Shown: piece after piece, positions 27,593-37,120 of the stretch | Layout: every line of letters begins with the position of its first letter | How positions within the stretch are numbered: position 1 is the first letter of the stretch | Assembly (NCBI RefSeq): GCF_001889025.1 | Contig: NZ_CP018154.1 | Location: 982,501 to 1,046,500, forward strand | Source of the DNA: Sphingorhabdus lutea | Lineage (GTDB): Bacteria > Pseudomonadota > Alphaproteobacteria > Sphingomonadales > Sphingomonadaceae | DNA length: 64,000 bases | Direction: 5' to 3' | The notes under the pieces: model-generated | What the model saw: the letters and a program-made list of their open reading frames with translations, nothing else | Database searches by the model: none | Told to the model about the DNA's origin: nothing | Position numbers and translations under genes: made by a program

Positions 27593-28888
27593 TTAATTTC
27601 CCGAAGGTGCTTGTTTCCATGTGCCGCTTTGTTGATATTCAGCCTTAATATTACCATTTGAAGGCAGCTTATCCGCCTTAAACCTTGTCTCCCCGCCCGC
27701 TTTTTTTGCGGCATTGCTATAATTGGGGGTATCATATTTGGGCGTCGCTACTGCGCGCGGATTGCTGAGCGCGGGGGAAATCCCGATATTGCCATCCATA
27801 CCGCGCAGCTGCGCACTTTGTGTCGCTTTTATATTTTTTGCAGCTTCCAATTCGGCTTTTGCCTTTGCCAAAGCATATTCTTTTTCAAAAGATGCCTGTA
27901 ATTTAATGGGATCAAGATCTTTTTGTACAGGGGTAAATGCACGCGGCTTTGGTCCTGGAAAAGGCTCTGCCCCAGCATAGCGGCGGAAAAATGCAGTTGG
28001 CCGCCCCGCGCTTCCTTTCCACCGGTAAAAACGGTGCGCCCCGATAACGCCGATGAAATCAAGGCTGGGCGCCCAATAGGGATAAATGGCGGTGGTGTGA
28101 TAATGGGTGGCGGTGCCAACTTGTGGTAAAACACGGCCAGCAAGCGCTGATGCGGCGACCTTTTGCGCCCTGTTCCAAAAAACAGCAGAGGGACGCCGCG
28201 CCATTGATCCATCGCAGCTATAGCTAAATTGACATCCTGTTGCCCGCTCGCTGCCCTGATATACAACGCCGCAGACATTATTGGGATAAGCAGGGTGGCG
28301 CACACGGTTTAAAATAACCTGTGCGACGGCCAATTGGCCAACCTCTGGTTCGGTCGCGGCTTCATAATAAATGGCATCGGTTAAACAACGCAGGGCGCGG
28401 CTATAATCCACACTGCCCGCGGCGATGTTAAATTTGGGGGCAAGACCTGAGCTACTATATAGGCCGGTCAGCTCGGCTGCGGCTGCGCTTTGATAGTCTG
28501 TTACATTTGCCTCTAAATAGGGATCAGACGGGGCCTGTAATGCCGTTTTAATCTCTTCTTGTTGTTGAAAATAAAATGCTGAGCCAGGGAAATTTTCATC
28601 TGCTTTTTCCGCAGAATCCAATGTCACATCAATATTTTGCAAATTAACCGAGTCGCGATTCTCCACCCATTGGGCCGCGCTGGGATATAATGATAATAAA
28701 GTCACCGCGATTAAAATGATGATAATTTCGCGCGCACCAATGATGCGGCGTTTTGCGGCTGGTTGAAATTTATTGTTTTTATTACCGTTACTTAATGCCT
28801 CTGTCGGGAGCATAATGACATTATCATTAGATGAAGGTAAGGCCACGGCCTTATCCTCAAATTGATTATTTTGTTCGGTTAAGCTCAT
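27593..28888 (-). CDS. SleB-type cell wall hydrolase
   Basis: 431 residues from the ATG at 28888; an in-frame start at 28912 is also possible. After a polar cytoplasmic N-terminus a single membrane helix (near 55-72) anchors the protein. The Hydrolase_2/SleB domain spans DYSRALRCLTDAIYYEAATEP to GAHRFYRWKG, with the catalytic glutamate in YYEA, QVILNRV, the cysteines of CGVVYQGSE and CQFSYSCDG, and THYHT. The roughly 130 residues after it are alanine/lysine/proline-rich and probably disordered. It cleaves peptidoglycan glycan strands, likely for wall turnover in the periplasm. Convergent with the histidine kinase gene. Confidence 0.92.
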   Translation of the reverse strand: MSLTEQNNQFEDKAVALPSSNDNVIMLPTEALSNGNKNNKFQPAAKRRIIGAREIIIILIAVTLLSLYPSAAQWVENRDSVNLQNIDVTLDSAEKADENFPGSAFYFQQQEEIKTALQAPSDPYLEANVTDYQSAAAAELTGLYSSSGLAPKFNIAAGSVDYSRALRCLTDAIYYEAATEPEVGQLAVAQVILNRVRHPAYPNNVCGVVYQGSERATGCQFSYSCDGSMARRPSAVFWNRAQKVAASALAGRVLPQVGTATHYHTTAIYPYWAPSLDFIGVIGAHRFYRWKGSAGRPTAFFRRYAGAEPFPGPKPRAFTPVQKDLDPIKLQASFEKEYALAKAKAELEAAKNIKATQSAQLRGMDGNIGISPALSNPRAVATPKYDTPNYSNAAKKAGGETRFKADKLPSNGNIKAEYQQSGTWKQAPSGN

Positions 28889-29156
28889 ATTTTTAATCCC
28901 AGGGCAGAGCATGGTGAATTTATTTTATTGCTCCTGTCATTTTATACTCTGTTTAACAGGGCTATGCTTTGGCCAATTTTGCGTTGTTGCACTTTGGGAC
29001 AGTGCAGCAAAATTTCATTAACGCCTGCAAATGTAAAATAATGGCGGAAAAATAGACGATGGCGGGATAAAATTGGCGATATATTTTTGCTAAATGGAGA
29101 TTATGGTTTACTATCCAACCTTATTGACGCCAAATGATTAAAAATTAGGATATATT

Positions 29157-30407
29157 ATGAAGTTAATCTCAACACGTCTGACTATCAGCTTGGCTTTATG
29201 CCTTGCCACGCTTTCCGCCTGTAATGATACAGAAAATAAGGGTGGGTTAATTGTCGATAATAAGGTGGAAAAGGGCCAAATGAAGCCCGCTACATCCCTG
29301 CCCAAAGATGCCGCAGAAACGGGTAAGGAAAATTTTGCTAGATTGGCGATTGATTGTGTTAGCAAACAATATCCCAATAAAATCAGCCATGTTTTAAATA
29401 GCCAGCAGGACGTTAAATCGCCGCAACAATTGCATCCATCTTTTTACGGCTGTTTTGATTGGCACAGTGCAGTTCACGGCCATTGGATGTTGGTGCGTTT
29501 ATGGGGGCGCGATGAAGTCCCTAATTTAGACGCAGAGATTGAGGCCATTTTAGACCGAAATCTGACCGATGGGAATATTGCCGGGGAACGACAATATTTT
29601 ATGGAGGCAGACCGAGATAGTTTCGAGAGGCCATATGGCATGGCATGGTTGATGCAGCTTAGCGCCGAATTACGCGAAATATCCCAGGGCCAAGGCCCAA
29701 AGGCGGATAAAGCCAAAATATATGCAAAGCGCCTTGCCCCATTGGAGGCGATTATCGGCGAAAAGTTAAAGGCGTGGTTGCCCAAATTGGCTTATCCCAT
29801 TCGGGAAGGGACACATGCGCAAAGCGCCTTTGCTTTTGGTTTAATCCATGATTGGTCAAAAATTGCCAAGGATGAGGGCATGGCCAAAATGATTGCAGAC
29901 ACATCCATGAAATTTTATGCAAAGGATGAAGCCTGTCCCTTGGCATATGAACCATCGGGCGAGGATTTTCTTTCCCCATGTTTGATGGAGGCGGATTTAA
30001 TGCGCCGTATCATGCCACAGGATAAATTTGTGGCATGGTTTGACAAATTTTTGCCCAATATACCTGATGCGGATAATGATGACTGGTTGCCCATGGGCGT
30101 GGTAAATGATCGCAGCGATGGCAAATTGGTGCATTTGGATGGATTGAACCTGTCCAGAGCATGGGCGCTGGAGGGGATTATTTCCGCCTTGCCCGCCGAC
30201 CATCCCAAAAGGGCGACTTTATCCGCTGCTTTAACCCGCCATGCAGATACTGCGTTGCAAAATGTGTCGGGGCAATTTTATTCTGGTGGGCATTGGCTGG
30301 CCAGTTTTGCGACATATTTAACAACACAGCGCGGCATAAATGGGCCAGCACAGGCGGCCAATAAGACAGAGAATGCGCCCAAAAAAGAGATGGAAAAAAG
30401 CCAATAA
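29157..30407 (+). CDS. DUF2891 family lipoprotein
   Basis: 416 residues. Lipobox LSAC puts the lipidated cysteine at 22. DUF2891 follows from about residue 60, with HPSFYGCFDWHSAVHGHWML, the segment FERPYGMAWLMQLSAEL, FAFGLIHDW and SGEDFLSPCLMEADLM. The alternation of helix pairs suggests an alpha/alpha toroid like glycoside hydrolases, but catalytic residues are not established for the family. AGGA lies 8 bases before the start. A cytoplasmic form is usual elsewhere; here it is clearly exported. It is divergent from the cell-wall hydrolase across 268 bases and unlinked to a pathway. Confidence 0.88.
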   Translation: MKLISTRLTISLALCLATLSACNDTENKGGLIVDNKVEKGQMKPATSLPKDAAETGKENFARLAIDCVSKQYPNKISHVLNSQQDVKSPQQLHPSFYGCFDWHSAVHGHWMLVRLWGRDEVPNLDAEIEAILDRNLTDGNIAGERQYFMEADRDSFERPYGMAWLMQLSAELREISQGQGPKADKAKIYAKRLAPLEAIIGEKLKAWLPKLAYPIREGTHAQSAFAFGLIHDWSKIAKDEGMAKMIADTSMKFYAKDEACPLAYEPSGEDFLSPCLMEADLMRRIMPQDKFVAWFDKFLPNIPDADNDDWLPMGVVNDRSDGKLVHLDGLNLSRAWALEGIISALPADHPKRATLSAALTRHADTALQNVSGQFYSGGHWLASFATYLTTQRGINGPAQAANKTENAPKKEMEKSQ

Positions 30408-30533
30408 CATCATCTTTATGACAGTTTATAAGGTTTCATTGGATATTAGTTGGTCGGGTTTTTCTTGCCTCTATGCGCGTCTTCTGTCTTAAGGGCTGGC
30501 TGAATTTTTGAATAGTAAATATTGGAGTATATT

Positions 30534-31907
30534 ATGGCGGCGACATGGAAGCCGGAAAGCTGGCGCGCACATGATGGACGGCAAATGCCGATCTATACTG
30601 ATGCTAATGCATTATCTTCTGCGGAAAAAACATTAAGCAATTATCCGCCATTGGTTTTTGCCGGCGAAGCACGCGATTTAAAATCCGAATTGGCCGAGGT
30701 TGCACGTGGTAAGGCATTTTTGCTTCAGGGCGGCGATTGCGCGGAAAGCTTTGCCGAATTCCACCCCAATAATATTCGCGACACATTTCGGGTGATTTTG
30801 CAAATGGCGGTTGTCATGACCTATGCCAGCAAATTGCCAACGGTAAAATTGGGCCGGATGGCGGGCCAATTTGCAAAGCCGCGTTCGGCCAATGATGAAA
30901 CCATTAACGATGTCACCTTACCCAGCTATCGCGGGGATATTATTAACGATATTGCCTTTGACAAAGAGGCAAGAGAGCCTGATCCGCAGCGCATGGTCCG
31001 CGCATATAGCCAGGCGGCGTCCACGTTAAACCTGCTTCGGGCATTTAGCCAGGGCGGATATGCCAATTTGAAACAGGTTCATGGATGGACCCTTGAGTTT
31101 ATGGGACGCAGCCCCTGGGCCAAGAAATTTTCCGAAATGGCGGACCGTATTTCTGAGTCGTTGGAATTTATGGAAGCATGCGGGATTAACCCCGCCACTG
31201 TTCCGCAATTAAAGGGCACGAAATTTTACACCAGCCATGAGGCATTATTATTGCCATATGAGCAGGCATTAACCCGTCAGGACAGCCTGACCGGTGGATG
31301 GTATGATACCAGCGCCCATTTCCTATGGATTGGGGATCGCACCCGTTTTGAAGGTTCGGCACATGTCGAATTTTTGCGCGGCATTAACAACCCCATTGGT
31401 ATGAAATGCGGCCCATCATTAGAGCCCGATGCGTTAATCCGTATGTTGGACACATTAAACCCAAATCGTGAAGAAGGCCGCATGACCCTTATCACCCGAT
31501 ATGGCCATGATAAGATTGAATCTGGCCTGCCGGAGCTGGTCCGTGGGGTAAAACGCGAAGGACATCCTGTTATTTGGTCATGTGACCCCATGCATGGCAA
31601 TGTAATTAAATCAGATAGTGGCTATAAAACCCGTCCATTTGAACGGATTTTGGCGGAAGTGCGCGGGTTTTTTGCTGTTCACCGTGCAGAGGGTACTTTT
31701 GGCGGGGGTATTCATATTGAAATGACCGGCCAAAATGTCACCGAATGCACCGGCGGCGGTATTGCCATTACCGATCATGATTTGGCCGATCGCTATCACA
31801 CCCATTGCGATCCGCGCTTAAATGCGGCGCAGTCGTTGGAAATGGCGTTTTTGCTGGCCGAAATGTTGAATCAGGAATTGTCGGAACGTGATAAAAAGGC
31901 GGCGTAA
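30534..31907 (+). CDS. Class II 3-deoxy-7-phosphoheptulonate (DAHP) synthase
   Basis: 457 residues of the plant/AroAII type, longer than E. coli class I enzymes. Motifs include [27 protein letters not shown], the catalytic [45 protein letters not shown] and [15 protein letters not shown], which give metal, phosphoenolpyruvate and erythrose-4-phosphate binding. It catalyses the first step of the shikimate pathway. The start at 30534 has GGAG 7 bases upstream, and the TTG just before is part of that site. No other aromatic-pathway gene is adjacent. Confidence 0.96.
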   Translation: MAATWKPESWRAHDGRQMPIYTDANALSSAEKTLSNYPPLVFAGEARDLKSELAEVARGKAFLLQGGDCAESFAEFHPNNIRDTFRVILQMAVVMTYASKLPTVKLGRMAGQFAKPRSANDETINDVTLPSYRGDIINDIAFDKEAREPDPQRMVRAYSQAASTLNLLRAFSQGGYANLKQVHGWTLEFMGRSPWAKKFSEMADRISESLEFMEACGINPATVPQLKGTKFYTSHEALLLPYEQALTRQDSLTGGWYDTSAHFLWIGDRTRFEGSAHVEFLRGINNPIGMKCGPSLEPDALIRMLDTLNPNREEGRMTLITRYGHDKIESGLPELVRGVKREGHPVIWSCDPMHGNVIKSDSGYKTRPFERILAEVRGFFAVHRAEGTFGGGIHIEMTGQNVTECTGGGIAITDHDLADRYHTHCDPRLNAAQSLEMAFLLAEMLNQELSERDKKAA

Positions 31908-31963
31908 ATAATCGCGGCATATTCTATTCTTGACTTCTAAATGGCATGATGGGCAAATATTAT

Positions 31964-32512
31964 ATGAAAATTTTTAATATGATATTTTGCCTGTCGCTGC
32001 CCCTGGCCATTGGCGGATGCACCCCGCCCATTATGGGAGAGGTAAATTCGGCTGGCATTCAACAGGCAAAATTCACCAGCTATTTCATTCTTGACGATGC
32101 AGATGAGCTGGGAAGCCTGCAAATTAGGCAAAAAACCGCGCAACATATCCATGAATTGATGCAGGATAAGGGCGCAGCCCCAGCTGAAAATTTGCAAGAT
32201 GCTGCACAAATAGTGCATTATTCCTATAGCGTCAGGCCAGGGCAATATAATATTGTGCATCAGGATGCGGCAAATTCGCGCGCTACCAAAGGCCGAAAAT
32301 TGGGGTTATTTGATAAAAAATGTGAATTTTATCAACATCGCCTTATCATTGAAATTATCGACCAGAAAAATGGTGAACTGCAATATCGTGGGGAGGCCAG
32401 CGAACAGCATTGCGACGACAATATAGAGAAAAATATAACAATATTGACCAATATGGCGATGTCAGATTTTGGCGCGCCAAAGGGTAAACGCATTTCCAGC
32501 AGGAAAAAATAA
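31964..32512 (+). CDS. DUF4136-like lipoprotein
   Basis: 182 residues from the ATG at 31964; ATGs at 31946 and 31949 are alternatives. Lipobox IGGC puts the lipidated cysteine at 19. The body, with FTSYFILDDADELGSLQIRQKTAQHIHELMQDKG and IVHYSYSVRPG, follows the DUF4136 pattern of a strand, a helix and repeated strands. The end GKRISSRKK is basic. The function of the family is unknown; it is probably outer-membrane-facing. No clear ribosome site is visible. Convergent with the CHASE2 kinase gene. Confidence 0.7.
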   Translation: MKIFNMIFCLSLPLAIGGCTPPIMGEVNSAGIQQAKFTSYFILDDADELGSLQIRQKTAQHIHELMQDKGAAPAENLQDAAQIVHYSYSVRPGQYNIVHQDAANSRATKGRKLGLFDKKCEFYQHRLIIEIIDQKNGELQYRGEASEQHCDDNIEKNITILTNMAMSDFGAPKGKRISSRKK

Positions 32513-32530
32513 ACGGGTTTATAATATCCT

Positions 32531-32562
32531 AAGCTTCATTGGCCAAAAGCTTCATTGGCCAA
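32531..32562. repeat. 16-bp tandem duplication
   Basis: AAGCTTCATTGGCCAA occurs twice back to back (32531-32546, 32547-32562) between two convergent genes. Each copy contains the palindrome TTGGCCAA. Confidence 0.95.
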
Positions 32563-32579
32563 AAATGGGCTATATTTTG

Positions 32580-34910
32580 TTACATTATATTTGGACCATC
32601 CACAGGCAAAATCATTGTAAAGACCGCGCCCTTTTCTTTGCCATTATGGCTGTTTAATTGGCCATGATGACGCCCCACCATGGCGGCAACAAAATTTAAC
32701 CCTATGCCCATTGGCGGTGGTTCGGCATTATCTGCATGTGGATGTGATTTTACTTTTAACGCTGCGCCATATCCTGTTTCATTATTTGCATGATGATTTG
32801 ATAATCCTGGCCCTTCATCGGCAATTTCAATCGCACAATATTGGGCATTTGAAATTTCTCTGGTCCCAATATGGATATAAATTGTGCCACCAACATGGCT
32901 AAACCGGATGGCATTGTTCAAAATATTGATCAGCCCACGATATAATAAAGCCGGATCGACAATGGCGAAAATTTCATCATTGTCGGATTGTATCTCAAAT
33001 TTCAGTTTTTTACGCTGTGCAATTGGCCATAGCTGTTCGGTCGCCTCTATGACCAGCGATTCAATATGGCTGTCCAACAGCTCCAAATCTTGTTCCCCCA
33101 TGCGCGCAACATCCACAAAATTTTGGGCCAATCTTATGGTGTGGCGGGCATTATCCTCTATTTTACTGCGTAAATCGGCATTGGTAACCTGGTCTAATAA
33201 TGAAATAATGGCCGATTGCGGCGCGCGCATATCATGCGATAATAAACGCAGGGCGTCTTCTTTTTGCATTTCTGCGCGGGTTAACCCAGTAATGTCGGTT
33301 AAATGGTAAATATATCCAATTAACTGTCCCTCTGGGCCGGTAAGGGTGGAGCGCCGCAAGATGAAATTTTCATCATTCATTGTTTGCAGGCGATAACTTT
33401 GTTCCTCATCAACCACATTGTTCAAAAATGCGTCCATCGCTGCATGATCATCGGGCGGTAAAATATCAGTGACAAAATCAGACAAGGCGGGATTTTGGTG
33501 ATGATGCGGCCATAAAATATTTAATGCATCATTGGTCATTAAAATATGCCCCTGTTCATCGGTGACAAACATGGGGTCGGGCAATTCGCGCAAAATATCA
33601 TCGATAAATTTACGCAATAATTGCAGTTTTTCAATAGCAAAGGATAGGCCGCGGCTTTGTTTTTCAATGAAATCACCACCACGCAAATTAACTGCATCGC
33701 CCACCTTATCGGCAATTGTTCCATGCAATTTCGCCATTTCAAATTGCATAAAATCGCTTGCGCTTTGCAGCCGCCGCCACCCCCAATAAGGATAGATAAG
33801 CAGCATGATTAACATGGCGGGGGAGGGGGGCAGCCATATGCCCATTTTTAACAGCAAAAAGGAAATAGCCAATAAGATGAAAATCGCAGAGATTGACGCA
33901 ATAAGCGCGGTGCGCGGGGTCCATTTTAAATATCCTAATAATAGGATGAATGCGGGTAAAATGGTAAAAATATAAAGCCATATTGTCGGCGCATCTTTAT
34001 AAATATAGCCCTGAGACAGGCTATTTGCAAAATTTGCAATAATTTCCAATCCAGGCATGGTCGCGCCGCCGCCCAATGCCACGGGATAATTATCGCCCAA
34101 ACCTGCCGCACTTGCGCCGATGAATATATGTTTTCCTGCAATTATTTTTGACGATAATCGGTTTTGTAATGCATCAACATAGGAAATTTGGGCAAAGCTG
34201 GATGATGGAGCAAAGGCGAATAGCAATGCTTGTTCCTCCATTGTATATTTTGCATGATTTTCCGGCGATATGTTTTTTAAGCTTGGCAGGATTAAATGGC
34301 CATAATATTCGTCATTTTGTGCTGATTTCTTATTTATTTGCAGGCGGCGGACAATGCCATCATCATCGATAATCAATTCAACATGGCCAATATAATCCGC
34401 GCTATTTGCAATTATATCAATTGGCGGGATTAAATTATATGGCGCGCCATTTTCCCCTGGATAGTCAAAATGCAGGGGGATGGCGGTGGCGGCTTTGCTG
34501 TTCTTTAACGATTGTGCCAATTGGCTGTCGGCGGCATCGTCGCTATTTTCTGACAATAATATATCCATGTTAATCGACTTTGCGCCCATCGCAGATAATT
34601 TATCAATTAACCGCGCATGGGTGCGCCTGTCCCACGGCCATTGACCCAAATTTTGCAGGCTGTGATCATCAATGGTGATTAACAAAATATCCTCATTGGG
34701 GGCAGGGGCATCCAATGAGATAATTTCATCATATATAATATTATCCGCGCGGTGCATAATGTCGCTGCGCAGCAAAATAAAGGCCATTAAAATGATGAAG
34801 ATGATGGCGAGCAACCACTCAATCATTAAACGGCGGTATAGCACAGGGCTTTTTTTAACTGGCGCTATAGCGCTTTGTTGATGTGGAGAAATAATCTTAT
34901 CATCCGTCAA
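32580..34910 (-). CDS. CHASE2-domain sensor histidine kinase
   Basis: 776 residues. A membrane helix near 33-50, an extracytoplasmic CHASE2 domain (about 55-310; DEDILLITIDDHSLQNLGQWPWDRRTHARLI type signature, here beginning NEDILLITIDD), two or three more helices (315-395), a PAS-like region (about 430-540) and a kinase core with SHDMRAPQSAI (His559) and a C-terminal ATPase domain ending GIGLNFVAAMVGRHHGQL. Its start overlaps the FecR gene stop (ATGA). With the upstream FecR protein and response regulator it forms one operon. CHASE2 domains sense unknown extracellular cues; here FecR is the likely partner. Confidence 0.92.
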   Translation of the reverse strand: MTDDKIISPHQQSAIAPVKKSPVLYRRLMIEWLLAIIFIILMAFILLRSDIMHRADNIIYDEIISLDAPAPNEDILLITIDDHSLQNLGQWPWDRRTHARLIDKLSAMGAKSINMDILLSENSDDAADSQLAQSLKNSKAATAIPLHFDYPGENGAPYNLIPPIDIIANSADYIGHVELIIDDDGIVRRLQINKKSAQNDEYYGHLILPSLKNISPENHAKYTMEEQALLFAFAPSSSFAQISYVDALQNRLSSKIIAGKHIFIGASAAGLGDNYPVALGGGATMPGLEIIANFANSLSQGYIYKDAPTIWLYIFTILPAFILLLGYLKWTPRTALIASISAIFILLAISFLLLKMGIWLPPSPAMLIMLLIYPYWGWRRLQSASDFMQFEMAKLHGTIADKVGDAVNLRGGDFIEKQSRGLSFAIEKLQLLRKFIDDILRELPDPMFVTDEQGHILMTNDALNILWPHHHQNPALSDFVTDILPPDDHAAMDAFLNNVVDEEQSYRLQTMNDENFILRRSTLTGPEGQLIGYIYHLTDITGLTRAEMQKEDALRLLSHDMRAPQSAIISLLDQVTNADLRSKIEDNARHTIRLAQNFVDVARMGEQDLELLDSHIESLVIEATEQLWPIAQRKKLKFEIQSDNDEIFAIVDPALLYRGLINILNNAIRFSHVGGTIYIHIGTREISNAQYCAIEIADEGPGLSNHHANNETGYGAALKVKSHPHADNAEPPPMGIGLNFVAAMVGRHHGQLNSHNGKEKGAVFTMILPVDGPNIM

Positions 34911-36268
34911 TTTACGACAATCTTCTCAAATTCGGTCCAGCTGGTTGAAAATTCGCCGTCCAAAAATTGGTTGGACCCGACGCGCCAAAAATATTCCCCC
35001 TTTGGCAGGTCAGAAATGGTGATTTCATTGCTGGTCAACCCTGCCTCGTCAACAAAGGGGATGTTGTTTTTGCTGTCCTTAAAAATTTGTAGGCGCTGAG
35101 TCATTTTACCCGCGCCCAATATGGCCCATTTGAATTTATATCCAAATGCGTCCTTGCCGCCGCTTGCGCTTAACGAATGAAGCCGGCGTTTAAAGCCATA
35201 TATGCCCGGTATTCCTTCGATTTTATTATCTGATATTGCCGATAAACGAATGAAATAATTTCCATCTTCCAATGATGGGGTAATAATTTCTTCCTTATCA
35301 AAATATCCATCATATATAATGTCGGTAAAACCGGAATCGGCGGAAATTTCGGCGCGCAGGCCCTTCCACTGTGAAGGAGGGATTGCCGAAAATTGCAGTT
35401 TTTCGTTCTTTTGCAGAAATGATGCCTCATTCAAATTTGGCGCAGCTAACAGATTTTCGGTAATTTTGCGGCCATCGGCAAATTGTTTTAATCCAAATCC
35501 AGATTGCAATATATTTTGCGCGATATCGGCGTTATTTTCTGCGCTGCTTTCCATATCAGCATCGCTGTTCTTTACGGCGTTTAAATCAACACTGACCCCG
35601 CCTTCCAACACCTCCACAATGGAGGCATCTGCATCTTCGGCGCGCATTTGAAATTCCGTTCCGCGCACTGCCGATACCGAACGCGGCGTGCGGATGCGAT
35701 ATCTATCTTGCTTACTTTTCAGCGGTGTTACTTTGGTTTTTGCGCCGCCTTTTATTATATCAAAATCAATATCGACATATTTGCCAAGATTATATTGGCG
35801 CAACAGGGAAATGCGAATTTCGCTATTTGATGGAATTGATAATTTGGTCCGATCGGGCAGCATCAATGTTGTATAGCTGGCATTATTGGTGCGGATAATA
35901 TCGCCCTCCCTTAATATGCCGCCAACCGCCAAATTATTGGCTGTTCCCTGTGATATACGGACAACATTGCCCCGCAAGCTGATTATTTGTGCGTCAACCC
36001 TTTGATATTTTAACCATGCGCGCGGGATGATGATTTTTTTATTTATGGGCAGGTGGCGAGGATTTTGAACCGCATTTAATTTTTGCAGATTGTGATAAGA
36101 AACCGATTTGACCATATAATTATTGGCAATGGCGATTAATGTATCGCCGGGCTTCACATCATATATAATTTGACCATCGGCATTATTGGCCAGCGCCGAT
36201 GAAGATGATATTATCCCAAAAAATAGCCCGAAAAACGCGCAATAAATGCTGTTTAAAAAAAATTTCAC
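34907..36268 (-). CDS. LysM-FecR periplasmic protein
   Basis: 453 residues. A signal peptide (about 1-27, ending ALA) is followed by a LysM peptidoglycan-binding repeat (YDVKPGDTLIAIANNY, about 36-82) and a FecR domain (GNVVRISQG to FQMRAEDADASIVEVLEGGVSVD, about 98-230). The C-terminal half has strand-rich repeats ending in segments such as FFLRVGS-like EYFWRVGSN, resembling FecR-associated modules. FecR proteins usually relay outer signals to sigma regulators; here it is encoded between a response regulator and a CHASE2 kinase. Its stop overlaps the kinase start. It probably tethers the sensor to peptidoglycan. Confidence 0.92.
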   Translation of the reverse strand: MKFFLNSIYCAFFGLFFGIISSSSALANNADGQIIYDVKPGDTLIAIANNYMVKSVSYHNLQKLNAVQNPRHLPINKKIIIPRAWLKYQRVDAQIISLRGNVVRISQGTANNLAVGGILREGDIIRTNNASYTTLMLPDRTKLSIPSNSEIRISLLRQYNLGKYVDIDFDIIKGGAKTKVTPLKSKQDRYRIRTPRSVSAVRGTEFQMRAEDADASIVEVLEGGVSVDLNAVKNSDADMESSAENNADIAQNILQSGFGLKQFADGRKITENLLAAPNLNEASFLQKNEKLQFSAIPPSQWKGLRAEISADSGFTDIIYDGYFDKEEIITPSLEDGNYFIRLSAISDNKIEGIPGIYGFKRRLHSLSASGGKDAFGYKFKWAILGAGKMTQRLQIFKDSKNNIPFVDEAGLTSNEITISDLPKGEYFWRVGSNQFLDGEFSTSWTEFEKIVVN

Positions 36269-36303
36269 CGGCCATATCCTCCAATTTTTAATGAAGAAGC
36301 CAA

Positions 36304-36990
36304 TTATGACAGCGTCTCCAACCTATATCCATAGCCGAAAACTGTGAAAATTCGAAAGCCATTTTCTGGCCCTAATTGTAATTTAGACCTTATCCGCGAC
36401 ACATGCATATCCAATGTGCGCGTGCTTAACGCCGCATTGGTGCGCCAAATGGTTTCCATTAAATAAGAACGCGATAATGTGCGGTCCGAATTGCGGAATA
36501 AAATATCGGCCAATTCAAATTCCTTGGCCGTTAAGGTCACCTGTTCATTGTCAAAGCTGATATGCTGTTCAATACGGTTTAAGGTATATTTGCCATATTT
36601 TGCCTCTGCATCAAATGATCCCGATGGAACATTACGGCGGAGCATCGCGTTGACACGGGCGGAAATAACGCCGCGATCCTCAGGCTTTATGATAAAATCA
36701 TCTGCGCCAGCATTTAATGCGGCGGCAATATCCTGCTTTGCCGAACGGTTGGTTAGCATGATGACCGGCGGGCGCTCATCCAATGTTTCTTTCATCCAAT
36801 TAAGGACATCCATGCCGGTCATTCCCGGCATGGTCCAATCAAGGATTATAAGATCAAAAACATCACGGCGTAAAGATTGGGTCAATGCGACCCCATCTTT
36901 AAACTTTACAACAATATGCCCAAGACTCTCAACTATTTCAGATAGAAATGTGACGACATCTTCTTGATCATCGGCGATTGCGACCCGCAT
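36304..36990 (-). CDS. OmpR-family response regulator of the FecR/CHASE2 operon
   Basis: 228 residues. The receiver has the acidic pair in IADDQ, phospho-accepting Asp51 in LIILDWTMPGMTGMDVLNWM, and lysine in FIIKPED. The winged-helix domain (about 130-225) includes LTAKEFELADILFRNSDRTLSRSYL and ends with RIRSKLQLGPENGFRIFTVFGYGYRLE. The start at 36990 has AGGAC in front; an upstream TTG in frame lies within that ribosome region. First gene of the operon; the FecR gene begins 35 bases after its stop. It is probably phosphorylated by the downstream CHASE2 kinase. Confidence 0.93.
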   Translation of the reverse strand: MRVAIADDQEDVVTFLSEIVESLGHIVVKFKDGVALTQSLRRDVFDLIILDWTMPGMTGMDVLNWMKETLDERPPVIMLTNRSAKQDIAAALNAGADDFIIKPEDRGVISARVNAMLRRNVPSGSFDAEAKYGKYTLNRIEQHISFDNEQVTLTAKEFELADILFRNSDRTLSRSYLMETIWRTNAALSTRTLDMHVSRIRSKLQLGPENGFRIFTVFGYGYRLETLS

Positions 36991-37120
36991 GTCCTGTTCC
37001 CCTTTTTGCAATATTTAAGGAGCCATCTAATCCAATAAGTTCGCAAATCATAGCTTTAAGCGGCTTTTTAGCCGTCTGTTTACAACATTTTACGTGATGT
37101 GAAATGCCGCCTAGCGCAGT

